A stretch of 64,000 nucleotides of DNA, taken from contig PNLP01000009.1 in the NCBI GenBank assembly GCA_013823135.1, positions 107,433 to 171,432 on the forward strand. Reading direction: 5' to 3'. The notes under the pieces are model-generated. The model had not been told where the DNA came from. It did not search any database and worked only from the letters and a program-made list of their open reading frames with translations. This stretch comes from Planctomycetaceae bacterium. GTDB lineage: Bacteria > Planctomycetota > Planctomycetia > Gemmatales > Gemmataceae. This document shows, piece after piece, positions 51,077 to 59,871 of the stretch. Position 1 is the stretch's first letter, and each line of letters opens with the position of its first letter. The position numbers were made by a program, and so were the translations under genes.

Positions 51077-52600
51077 TCACTGGCCGTTTGCTGTGCCGTT
51101 GCCGTTGAGCATCGGGAGCGGGATGATCGGGCGAAGGCTGTCACCGTCGGTTCCCGCTTCGGAGTTGCCCCCACACGAGTCGCGAACCACCCGAGGCTTC
51201 CGCCGGGCCATTCGCTCGTTGTCCTGCGGAATGAGGGCGGTTTTGTCGCCTTGGAGCAGACCGCTCACGCCGCGAGTGCTCGTCGGTTCGATCGTCCCAG
51301 GCTTATCCTCGGCCTGGTACCGGATCAGCATTCCTTCGTAGTTCCGCAGAATCACGGCATCGTCGGACATACTGACGAGGTAATTCGGCATCATCGGAAT
51401 CTTGCCGCCACCGTGTGGGCTATCGACCACATACGTCGGGATGCCGATGCCACTCATGTGACCGCGAAGCCCTTCCATGATCTCCAACCCCTTCCACACG
51501 CTGGTGCGGAAGTGGCCGGCCCCGGTGACGGGGTCGCAGTGGAAGAGGTAGTACGGCCGCACCTTGATCCGCAGCAGGCCACGGAGCAGTTCCCGCATGG
51601 TGCCAAGGTCGTCGTTGACGCCCTTGAGCAACACTGAGTGGTTGTTGATCGGCATGCCAGCACGGAGGAGCGACTTACAAACGCGGGCCGCCTCGGGGGT
51701 GATTTCCCGTGGGTGGTTGAAGTGCGTCTGGATGTATACTTTCTCGGCCGATGCAAGCAGATCGAGCAGTTCCGGGTCGTACAGGCGTTGCGGGAGCGTG
51801 ACCGGAACCCGCGTGCCGATACGGATCACATCGACGTGGTCAATCGCCTTCAAGTTGTCGAGGTAGAAACGGAGCTTGTTCAGAGGCAACGTCAGCGGAT
51901 CACCACCCGAGACGATCACGTCGCGGATTTCGGGGTGATTGCGGACGTACTGAATCATCCGCTCGTCGTCGGCGCTGACGCCTTCCCAACCTCCGCGGGT
52001 CAGGGTCGCACGCTTGCGGGTGCAGTACCGGCAGTACATCGTGCAGTTGGGCGTGGTGACCAGCAGCACGCGATCCGGATAGCGGTGGGTGAGCCCCGGA
52101 ACAGGCGAGTCCTTGTCTTCTTCCAGCGGGTCGTCGAGTTCGTAGCCCGAGGGATTCTCGGCTTCCAGCGGATTGGGGACGGACTGAATCCGGATCGGAT
52201 CGACCGGGTTCTCGGTGTCGATCAGAGAGAAGTAGTAGGGCGGGATGGCGAGTTTGTAGTCGCCTTCCAGGCGGCCGATCGCTTCCAGTTCCTCGTTCGA
52301 GAACCGAAGCAAGTTCCGCAGTTGGCGGACGGAGCGGATGGAGTTTTGGGTCTGCCAGCGCCAGTCGTCCCACTGTGCGTCGGGAACATTTTCCCAGATG
52401 GGGTGGCGGTGCGGACGACTCGGAGGCTCGTCTTCCTCGAACCCGCCCGAGGTCGAATGACCAGCGGAGGCGAGCGGGCGGCACGCGTCGGGCTCGAACA
52501 TACGGCGGATGACCTCTTCGGGTCGGCTGGTCCCGGGTCGCAACAACGAATGATGCGGCTCGCGGGTGCAGTTAGTCATGCCGCACTGTGCATGACTCAC
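51077..52600 (-). CDS. kamA: lysine 2,3-aminomutase family radical SAM enzyme
   Basis: The ~507-residue protein has the radical SAM cluster motif CTMYCRYC (Cys ~186, 190, 193), PLP-lysine region IPTYVVDSPHGGGKIP, and KamA-type blocks WRWQTQNSIRSVRQLRNLL, VIVSGGDPLTLP, RIGTRVPVTLPQR and NHSVLLKGVNDD. KamA interconverts L-lysine and L-beta-lysine; relatives (EpmB) modify elongation factor P. An N-terminal ~65 residues and a C-terminal tail extend beyond the ~416-residue clostridial enzyme. The start is GTG 52600 or ATG 52579, neither with a strong ribosome binding site. It is followed by a terminator and the ATP-grasp gene. Confidence 0.92.
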   Translation of the reverse strand: MSHAQCGMTNCTREPHHSLLRPGTSRPEEVIRRMFEPDACRPLASAGHSTSGGFEEDEPPSRPHRHPIWENVPDAQWDDWRWQTQNSIRSVRQLRNLLRFSNEELEAIGRLEGDYKLAIPPYYFSLIDTENPVDPIRIQSVPNPLEAENPSGYELDDPLEEDKDSPVPGLTHRYPDRVLLVTTPNCTMYCRYCTRKRATLTRGGWEGVSADDERMIQYVRNHPEIRDVIVSGGDPLTLPLNKLRFYLDNLKAIDHVDVIRIGTRVPVTLPQRLYDPELLDLLASAEKVYIQTHFNHPREITPEAARVCKSLLRAGMPINNHSVLLKGVNDDLGTMRELLRGLLRIKVRPYYLFHCDPVTGAGHFRTSVWKGLEIMEGLRGHMSGIGIPTYVVDSPHGGGKIPMMPNYLVSMSDDAVILRNYEGMLIRYQAEDKPGTIEPTSTRGVSGLLQGDKTALIPQDNERMARRKPRVVRDSCGGNSEAGTDGDSLRPIIPLPMLNGNGTANGQ

Positions 52601-52989
52601 ACGCTATAAAAACGAATCCTAACGCAGGGTCTGAGAAAAACAAGTTGCTGGTGTGCCGATAGACCCCGGATTCGGCGCTTTTCTCGCGCCATCATCATTA
52701 CACACCGAAGGATTCCGCGCAATACAGATGTGGTGTTCGGTCCGGAATCGTTTCCGGATGATCGCATTCACCACACAACTGCGATTGACATGCGGAATAC
52801 CTGATCCCGAAAACGCGGTCAAGCCAAAGCTTGAGATGAATCGTTGTTCTCTGGAGTGATATCCGTGCCGTGCCGACAGAGGTTATGGAGCTAGATCGCC
52901 GGCTCATGGTGGAGAGAACGCTGTGAACACTCTTCTTTTCAAGTCGATCATCAACATCAGCGTGCGATAGGCCTCTCGCCGAGACTGGC
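52601..52989. other. 389-base gap without a recognisable gene
   Basis: Between kamA and the glycosyltransferase gene, both on the minus strand. It is AT-richer than its flanks. Short open frames exist but none has a start site, composition or motif that supports it. It presumably carries the kamA promoter. Confidence 0.5.
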
Positions 52990-54717
52990 TCACTCTCGCG
53001 CTGGCTGCACATGTCCACGCAAATCATAGATGACGAACGTCGATGTTCGAGCCACCGGGGTGAGCGTGCGGAGATACGCGACCGCTTCACGCTTTGAAGC
53101 AGTAAGTTCGGGGTGCAGCGACAGGATCGTCGTTCCCACCGCGAGATAGTGTGGACCGACAAGCCTCTTGAGCTCATCGCCGTTGGTGATCGCTGCTCGT
53201 TCGGGACCGATTTGCGTAAACGGCGGTTGCCATGCGGCTGGGTCCGTGCCGAAGTACCACAGTTTGATTGGCGGTTCGCCGTTGGCCTTGTGCCACGCAA
53301 GCAGATCCGGGATCCCCTGACCCCAGTCGAGGTTCGAGTCGCTCACACGCGCCGCAGCGGCCGACGGTCCTCCTGCCAACTGGTTCAAGTACCCCAGACC
53401 ATACGGCCAGACCCAGACAGAAGTCGCCGCGACCGCAACCACAGTCAAGACTCCAAGCCACACACCACAACGGGCGAAGCCACGCACCACAGCAACGGCA
53501 ACGGCGATGTATCCCAACGCGATCGCGGGCAACACCAACCGCACGCCGATCTGGAGTTTTGCCGTAAGGGAGACAGCGACAAGAGCGAGAGCGACAACCA
53601 CCAACGGGCTGAACCCTCGCCGCATGCGGAGGAGTGCGACGAGCCCGAGCAGCAGCGCAGCAACCGGGATTTTCATCGCCATGAGCACGGGGAAGTGAAA
53701 CCGCCAACCTTCAGGATAATACGTCCCGTTCAGGTACGACGGTCGCCCGGTCGAGTTGTGCCACAACTGGAAAGCAAAGGCCGCGACTGCGTAGGGGACG
53801 GGATCATACTTGGCTGCGAGTGCGGTGTATCGAGGCTTCAACGGTTCGCTATCCGGAATCTTTGGTGCAATCTGAGATAGTGGAGCATGGCCCGGGGGAG
53901 GAAAGCCGAACACCACAATCGTCACGACCACACCGACTGCGATGACCGCTGCGACGGACAGCACCGACCGAAGCGTGGCACCCGCGATTTGAAGACCCCA
54001 CGCGCCGTAGCCGGCTCCCGTGGGCCTCACCAACGCCCCGGAAGAGATGCGGTACAGCACTTCCAGGGCGACGATGATGACGCCCCCGTACAGCAGTGCC
54101 GAGAGTTTGCACAGGACCGCGACCCCGAACCACAACCCCGGCAACACGACGCGCCGCCACCAACCCCCGCCACGACCGACCGACACCGCCCAGGTGAACC
54201 CTACCAGCGCCGCAGTAACCGCGATGTCCGTCGTAGCCAGTGAAGCGTGAGCCAGGAAGTTCGGGTCGGCCGCAATCAACGCGGCTGCGATTCGACCAGC
54301 CCACGGTCCCGCGGTTGCCCGCCCCAATCGCATCGCCGCGAAGATCAGGAGCCAGAACCAAAAGAGGTTGGTCCCCCTTGCTGCACCCAGGAGCTTGATC
54401 AACTCGACGGTATTCTTCTCTTCCAATTGCGTCCCGGTTCGCCACTCGTGGAGTCTCACCGGTATCGTTGCGGTCATCACGGGCAACGGCATCACACCGT
54501 TGATCGCCGTGACACCGACCAAACCTTGAGGGGAGCGATCGAGTGCCGTGCCGAGGTAAAAGGGTTCATCGAATGTCGCGCCGATTCGGTCAGCCGCAGT
54601 CAAGCACCATGCGGCAGACCACACTGCCAAAATGGCGAACCAGGCCAGGTCGATCCACAGGTCGCGCCGGCCGGTGGCCACGGGTTGGCCATCGACAGAA
54701 GCAGGGGTACCAGACAT
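52990..54717 (-). CDS. ArnT/PMT-like (GT39/GT-C) membrane glycosyltransferase
   Basis: About 575 residues with about 11 to 12 helices. Near the N-terminus, after the first helix, RIGATFDEPFYLGTALD gives the acidic DE pair in the first external loop that marks GT-C enzymes using polyprenyl-phosphate sugars. Later features are ARGTNLFWFWLLIFAAMRLG and a Trp/Tyr-rich periplasmic segment. The C-terminal region (DSNLDWGQGIPDLLAWH and KLWYFGTDPAAW) is conserved in PMT-like planctomycete proteins. ATG 54717 is preferred to 54756 on the basis of a GAGGG upstream. It probably transfers a sugar to a surface molecule; acceptor unknown. Confidence 0.82.
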   Translation of the reverse strand: MSGTPASVDGQPVATGRRDLWIDLAWFAILAVWSAAWCLTAADRIGATFDEPFYLGTALDRSPQGLVGVTAINGVMPLPVMTATIPVRLHEWRTGTQLEEKNTVELIKLLGAARGTNLFWFWLLIFAAMRLGRATAGPWAGRIAAALIAADPNFLAHASLATTDIAVTAALVGFTWAVSVGRGGGWWRRVVLPGLWFGVAVLCKLSALLYGGVIIVALEVLYRISSGALVRPTGAGYGAWGLQIAGATLRSVLSVAAVIAVGVVVTIVVFGFPPPGHAPLSQIAPKIPDSEPLKPRYTALAAKYDPVPYAVAAFAFQLWHNSTGRPSYLNGTYYPEGWRFHFPVLMAMKIPVAALLLGLVALLRMRRGFSPLVVVALALVAVSLTAKLQIGVRLVLPAIALGYIAVAVAVVRGFARCGVWLGVLTVVAVAATSVWVWPYGLGYLNQLAGGPSAAAARVSDSNLDWGQGIPDLLAWHKANGEPPIKLWYFGTDPAAWQPPFTQIGPERAAITNGDELKRLVGPHYLAVGTTILSLHPELTASKREAVAYLRTLTPVARTSTFVIYDLRGHVQPARE

Positions 54718-54779
54718 CGTGCGCGGCCCTCGGAACACTGCGGTCGGCAAGCTCACGCCGACCGCCTGACAACATCATC

Positions 54780-56081
54780 TCACGGGTACAACCCGCGTTT
54801 CGCCTTCTCGGTGGCGACTTTTTCGACGCCCAGACTCAACGCGGACAGGCGGTTGGTCATGCCACGTTCCTTCGCCCGGTCGCGAACGCGGTGGAACGCC
54901 CCCAGCATGAGCTTCTTCAGTTGAGCGTTCACCTGCTCCTCGCTCCACATGAACTGCTGGAGATCCTGAACCCACTCGAAGTACGACACCGTCACACCGC
55001 CTGCGTTGCAGAGGATGTCCGGGATCACGTAAATGTCGGAGTCGGCCAGAATCGCGTCGGCGTCCGGTGTCGTCGGACCGTTGGCACCCTCGGCCAGGAT
55101 GCGGCAGTTGAGCTTGCGAGCGTTCTCGCCCGTGATGACTCGCTCGAGCGCAGCTGGCACCAGAATCGTACAGGGGATGCCGAGGAGTTCATCCGGGGCG
55201 ATCTCGTCGGCCCCGGGGAAACCCTTGAGCGACTTGAGCGGGTTCTTCGGGTCGCTGGTGTACTTCACCAGCGCCGGGATGTCGATCCCGTGCGGATTGC
55301 GAATGGCCGAGTATCGGTCCCCGATGGCGATCACCTTCACGCCGAGTTGATACAACTCCTCGCACGTCACGGAGCCCACGTTACCAAACCCCTGAACGAC
55401 CGCAGTGGACTCGACTGCACGAAGCCTCAATTCTTCCAGTGCTTCGCGGATGCAGTACACCACCCCGCGGCCGGTCGCTTCCTTGCGGCCCACGCAGCCG
55501 CCGAGTTCGACCGGTTTGCCCGTCACAATCTCCGGGCAGGCATAGCCCACCTTCATGGAGTAGGTGTCGTAAATCCACGCCATCGTCTGCTCGTCGGTTC
55601 CCATGTCGGGAGCCATCACGTCGATTCGCGGGCCGATGATGTTCAACACTTCCTCGGTGAATCGGCGTGTGAGTCGTTCCTTCTCGCCGATGCTCAGGAG
55701 CGAGGGATCACACGCGATGCCGCCCTTGGCCCCCGAAAAAGGGAGCTTCATGATGCCGCACTTCCAGCCCATCCACATGGCCAGCGCGGCTACCTCGCCC
55801 AAATCGACGCTGGGGGCGTACCGCAACCCGCCCTTGCTCGCCCCGCTCGTGAGCGAGTGCTGCACGCGATAGCCGATGAACGTGCGGACTTGCCCGCTAT
55901 CCAGGCGGATCGGCACCGCAACGACCTGCGACCGTTTCGGCACCATCAGGCGCTGAGCGATCCCCGGGTCGAGATTGATGGCCTTGGCAACCTCGTCCAG
56001 TTGACGACACGCCATCTGGTAGGTGGGGGAGCTATCGAACAGGGTAACTGGGTGAGATCCAGTAGGGACTAATGCGGACAT
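54780..56081 (-). CDS. gdhA: glutamate dehydrogenase (Glu/Leu/Phe/Val family)
   Basis: A 433-residue enzyme that interconverts glutamate with 2-oxoglutarate and ammonia. The motifs are in order: SGASKGGLRYAP, KLPFSGAKGGIACDP (catalytic lysine region), PDMGTDEQTMAWIYDTYS, GRKEATGRGVVYC and the nucleotide fold VVQGFGNVGSVTCEEL. The end NAGGVTVSYFEWVQD is typical. It belongs to the short hexameric class. GAGGTG is upstream of the ATG. It is 62 bases from the ArnT-like gene on the same strand. Confidence 0.96.
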   Translation of the reverse strand: MSALVPTGSHPVTLFDSSPTYQMACRQLDEVAKAINLDPGIAQRLMVPKRSQVVAVPIRLDSGQVRTFIGYRVQHSLTSGASKGGLRYAPSVDLGEVAALAMWMGWKCGIMKLPFSGAKGGIACDPSLLSIGEKERLTRRFTEEVLNIIGPRIDVMAPDMGTDEQTMAWIYDTYSMKVGYACPEIVTGKPVELGGCVGRKEATGRGVVYCIREALEELRLRAVESTAVVQGFGNVGSVTCEELYQLGVKVIAIGDRYSAIRNPHGIDIPALVKYTSDPKNPLKSLKGFPGADEIAPDELLGIPCTILVPAALERVITGENARKLNCRILAEGANGPTTPDADAILADSDIYVIPDILCNAGGVTVSYFEWVQDLQQFMWSEEQVNAQLKKLMLGAFHRVRDRAKERGMTNRLSALSLGVEKVATEKAKRGLYP

Positions 56082-56251
56082 AGGAACGCACCTCGAACGG
56101 GAAGAGGACCGTCGCGATGGATTGGGACTGCGGAATTATACGGTGTATCGCGATGTCAGGAGACTTGATGGCGAAATGTCTGGTTGGCCAGGGTGGGGAA
56201 ATCCATCACTGAGCCAACCGCCTGGGAATATCACTCTGCGTTGCGAACCTA

Positions 56252-58849
56252 TCAATTCTCGTCGATGCGGATGTCCAACACGTAGTAGCACAGTTTGCGG
56301 ATGTCGCCGGGGATGAAGTCGGCGGGCGGGGTACATCGCAGATTGATTCGGTGTCGGCCTGGGGGTACCTCAACCGTGTACTTTCGCGGTATCCCAAACT
56401 GCTTGGCATCCCAGGTGGGCGAGCGCCGATCCAGTTCGAGGTCATCATTGATCAACCCCGTCAGTTTCAACTGGAATGTGCCCGGGCTTTCCGTCCCGAA
56501 CACCAGAGACACGGTGAACGTTCGGGTACGGTCGGTCGGGTTCACAAACCAGGCAGTCGCGTTGAACGTGCCTCGCCGGATGGACTGCTGTTCTCCGTGT
56601 TCATCAACCGCCGTGTAGAACCCCGCCAGCCACAGCAGCGACGGTAGTTCTCGCTCTTTCCTCGCATACGTCTCGAAGTCAAACGGCGGAATCGACAACT
56701 TCTGGCGAAGGAGGTCGCGGTATGGACGAAGGTCGAGGAAGAACTGATCCCGGTCAGTATGGATGATCTCGGGCAACCGGGCACTCGGCTGACCCGCGAG
56801 GTTGGCGTACAGGTGGTGGATGGTCGAGACGATTACAGCCGCACGGTTCCCTTCCTTGGTGATCGCGTAGCCCCGTTGATCGATGAGCAATCCATCGAAG
56901 CCACGAAACACGATTCGGCGAAGGAACTCGTCAACTGGCTGCGCGCCGACATCCTGCTGCCAGTTATCCGCCTCGCGGCCCTTCATGGCCCCGAAGCTCC
57001 AGAGCAACCCATTGGTGTGCAAGTACCCGCGGGCGTGTTCGTACGCCTGCATCCGATGGACGGCAGCGGTTTCGGGGAATGGGCAGTATGGCAAGCAGAA
57101 GATCTTCGACCCCGGAGGCATCTGATGCTCAATCCGCTGGAAGAACAGCGAATCATCGCGGAAACGACTTGCGTGTTCGTCAATCGTGTTGACGATCCCG
57201 GAGCGAAACCAGGAAAACGGCGTCTGGTCGAAGAATCCGAGAAGCAACAAAGTTCCCCAGGCAACGTACTGGAACCACCTCGGCAATATGCGTGTCGGGA
57301 ACCGCCGAACTTCACGGGCCAAGGTTTCCGGCGAGCGGTAGCGGAAGACCGCATATGCCATAGCAGGTGTGAGCCACAGCGCACCACATAGACCCAGCAG
57401 GAAGAGCCTCATCCCGGTATCGAGAACAAAGATGGACATCGTACAAACTGCGAGGAACGCGATTGCGAAGCCGAGCAGGTAACGTGCCGGCAACCCCTTC
57501 GGATGTTTCGCCCAGAGCCTGTCGAACGCCCACAAAAACGCGAACAGGCACAGGAACGCGGTGAACACGCTGATGCGGTTATAACCACGAATCTGGGCCG
57601 TCACGAGGAGGTTGAAGACAGAGCCGAAGCCACCGATGGTGGCGAGCAAGACCGTGAAAACCGTCATTCCGACAAGCGGACCATATGGCCACGGACGCCG
57701 CAGCGGAAGCAGTGCCAACGCGACCAATCCGAGCAAGCCGAACGTGGCCACGAACCCGAGGGACGCAGACCGGTTCTCCGTTTCGCTCGGCCGCATCGCG
57801 GAGTTGTACAGCGACTTTACCTCATTCAACACGCGAAGGTTGTGATCCTCGGTCGGCAGGATCATGTGAGAGATCTTCAGCCCGTAGTAATCGGCTTCCT
57901 CGGGGAATCGGTTGGTAATCGGGTGCCGACCGTACTTCGCCTGGAAAATGTAAGTCGGGATGTGGTTAGCAACCCCGAATCCAACGATCATCGCGACGAC
58001 AGCACCGGCCGAAAACAGCGGACGCACGGAACGGAACGCCACGAGTGCGTACAGGCCACCGAAGGCGATGATTGCGCAGGTGAAGAACGCGTAGTAAGCA
58101 CCCGCGGCGGATGTGGCCAGAGCCAGCAACACGATGCGGAACGTTCTCCAACTTCGAAGGTGGAGGGACCAGGTGCCGTCCGGTAGACGGCAGCAGAACG
58201 GAAGTTTCCCGAGCGTGATGTCGAAGGCTGGCAGCAGGGCAAGCGGGATCATCCAGTACGCCGCGAGGAAGTAATGGTTCTCCCATCGCTGGTAATGGAA
58301 GGGTAAGAACGCGAATAGGATGCCTCCCACCGACGCGGCCGTAAGGGTTAACCCCAGGTGACGGAACGCGATCATCGTGGTGAGCACGGTCAGTGGAAAC
58401 GTCAGCAGGAAGTACGTGTTGTAGAGCGCCGACAGGTTGGAGGTGCAATGCCCGAGGAGCCAGATGATGAACAAGTGCAGGTGGTCGATGACCGGGAAGT
58501 CGTACAGTTCGAGAATCCCGGGCGCACCCATCTTCTCGTTCTGCCAGTGACCGCCAACGCCGCGTTCAACGGTCGCTTTGACCAACGGCATCATCAGGAG
58601 TGCGTCGAGGTCGTAGTAAAACGGTGCGCGAAAGTCAGCGACATCAAGCCGCAATCCCCAGAACACCAGGATGCAACTCAGCAGCATCGTGCCGGCATAC
58701 CATGCGAAGCGTTCGCGCGTGCCCGGACGCCGCACAAGGTCGGCTGGTGCAAGCGAGTCGGCATCAGGCTGAACCTGGGGAGACGCGTTCCCCGAGGGTT
58801 CCGTGGCAAGCGGGCGACACATGTCTCCCGTTAATTCCGGCTCGAGCAT
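56252..58849 (-). CDS. large polytopic membrane protein, GT-C-like
   Basis: The 865-residue protein has about 12 helices and a large C-terminal soluble part. An acidic segment in the first loop (DFRAPFYYDLDALLMMPLVK) and helix pairs such as LSALYNTYFLLTFPLTVLTT are reminiscent of GT-C-type polyprenyl-sugar transferases, but no catalytic motif can be proved. The C-terminal ~130 residues form a beta-rich module (TFNATAWFVNPTDRTRTFTV, VEVPPGRHRINLRCTP). An N-terminal Pro/Ser leader precedes the first helix. The start may be ATG 58822 instead. Similar proteins are found scattered in planctomycetes. The function is unknown; cell-surface glycan assembly is a guess. Confidence 0.72.
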   Translation of the reverse strand: MLEPELTGDMCRPLATEPSGNASPQVQPDADSLAPADLVRRPGTRERFAWYAGTMLLSCILVFWGLRLDVADFRAPFYYDLDALLMMPLVKATVERGVGGHWQNEKMGAPGILELYDFPVIDHLHLFIIWLLGHCTSNLSALYNTYFLLTFPLTVLTTMIAFRHLGLTLTAASVGGILFAFLPFHYQRWENHYFLAAYWMIPLALLPAFDITLGKLPFCCRLPDGTWSLHLRSWRTFRIVLLALATSAAGAYYAFFTCAIIAFGGLYALVAFRSVRPLFSAGAVVAMIVGFGVANHIPTYIFQAKYGRHPITNRFPEEADYYGLKISHMILPTEDHNLRVLNEVKSLYNSAMRPSETENRSASLGFVATFGLLGLVALALLPLRRPWPYGPLVGMTVFTVLLATIGGFGSVFNLLVTAQIRGYNRISVFTAFLCLFAFLWAFDRLWAKHPKGLPARYLLGFAIAFLAVCTMSIFVLDTGMRLFLLGLCGALWLTPAMAYAVFRYRSPETLAREVRRFPTRILPRWFQYVAWGTLLLLGFFDQTPFSWFRSGIVNTIDEHASRFRDDSLFFQRIEHQMPPGSKIFCLPYCPFPETAAVHRMQAYEHARGYLHTNGLLWSFGAMKGREADNWQQDVGAQPVDEFLRRIVFRGFDGLLIDQRGYAITKEGNRAAVIVSTIHHLYANLAGQPSARLPEIIHTDRDQFFLDLRPYRDLLRQKLSIPPFDFETYARKERELPSLLWLAGFYTAVDEHGEQQSIRRGTFNATAWFVNPTDRTRTFTVSLVFGTESPGTFQLKLTGLINDDLELDRRSPTWDAKQFGIPRKYTVEVPPGRHRINLRCTPPADFIPGDIRKLCYYVLDIRIDEN

Positions 58850-58904
58850 GAGTGTGGGTGACTCTGGGTGCCCAGGGGGGCATCGCTGCGATCAACTTGA
58901 CCCC

Positions 58905-58940
58905 TGGCTACAATCGGTTGCCGTTCCGTGGCTACAATCG
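58905..58940. repeat. TGGCTACAATCG direct repeat upstream of the epimerase-like gene
   Basis: The 12-base TGGCTACAATCG occurs at 58905-58916 and 58929-58940, a 24-base period. Each copy contains TACAAT, a -10-like hexamer. No properly spaced -35 was found for either. It may be a regulator site or a promoter region for the gene starting at 59008. Confidence 0.6.
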
Positions 58941-59007
58941 AGGTGGAACCCGCCCCGAATAAACGGACGCGGAACCCTTGATCACCTTTTAGGGTAACGA
59001 CACCTCA

Positions 59008-59871
59008 ATGTCATCCCTTGACGTTACTGGTCTCCCAAACCTCATAGTCGGCTGCGGCTATCTTGGCCGCCGGGTCGCGGCCCGCTGGGTGGCAAATGGT
59101 CGCCGTGTCGCGGCCCTCACTCGTCGCAACGGAGACTCGCTCGCGGCGTTGGGTGTCGAGCCGGTGATCGGCGATGTCACCGATCCAAGTAGCTTGCGAA
59201 ACCTGCCTGCGGCTTCGACTGTGCTCTATGCCGTGGGGATGGATCGTTCCGCGGGCCATTCGATGCGTTCAGTTTACGTCGAGGGACTTGCCCACGTACT
59301 CGACACGCTACCCGCGTGTATGCGGTTCATCTACGTTTCCAGCACGGGCGTCTACGGGCAGACCGCTGGAGAACTCGTGGACGAAAATGCGCCGACCGAA
59401 CCCTTGGAGGAATCAGGTCGTGTGGTTCTCGAAGCAGAAAGACTTTTGCGATCCCGTCGCCCAGACGCGATCATTCTGCGATTCGCAGGTATTTATGGAC
59501 CGGATCGCCTGCTCCGCAAACAGCCGATCTTGAAGGGCGAGCCACTCGTGGGCGACGCCGATCGCTGGCTGAACCTGATCCATGTCGATGATGGCGCCAA
59601 TGCAGTTCTGGCAGTCGAATCGAGTGACGAAACAGGATCCACGCTGAATATCGCGGACGACGAATCCGTGACACGTCGGGCGTTCTACACGCTGCTGGCG
59701 GAGTTGCTCGGAGCAGTGCCCGCAAAGTTCGACCAACGCCCCGAACCCGGCACCGCGAACCGCCGAATCTCGAACGTGAAGGCACGCGAGCAACTCAAGT
59801 GGAGCCCCCGTTACGCCAGTTATCGAGTTGGCCTCCCTGCTGCGGTGCGGAGCGGGGTCCCCGGGGTCTAG
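59008..59871 (+). CDS. extended SDR / NAD-dependent epimerase-like protein (YeeZ-type)
   Basis: The 287-residue protein has the dinucleotide-binding motif GCGYLGRRVA, a VYVSSTGVYGQ-like segment (IYVSSTGVYGQTAGE), ILRFAGIYGPDR and NLIHVDDGANAVLA, all as in NAD-dependent epimerase/dehydratases of the YeeZ type. The usual YxxxK pair is absent: the aligned place reads SGRVVLEAERLL. So the reaction is not clear and may not be epimerisation. The last 26 codons overlap the convergent ABC permease gene, in a region with a GGGGTCTAGCCCCCGGG palindrome. Confidence 0.82.
   Translation: MSSLDVTGLPNLIVGCGYLGRRVAARWVANGRRVAALTRRNGDSLAALGVEPVIGDVTDPSSLRNLPAASTVLYAVGMDRSAGHSMRSVYVEGLAHVLDTLPACMRFIYVSSTGVYGQTAGELVDENAPTEPLEESGRVVLEAERLLRSRRPDAIILRFAGIYGPDRLLRKQPILKGEPLVGDADRWLNLIHVDDGANAVLAVESSDETGSTLNIADDESVTRRAFYTLLAELLGAVPAKFDQRPEPGTANRRISNVKAREQLKWSPRYASYRVGLPAAVRSGVPGV

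Noticed and set aside
52653..52859. 68-residue plus-strand open frame in the gap before the GT-C gene
   Set aside because: No ribosome binding site, no motif and unremarkable composition.
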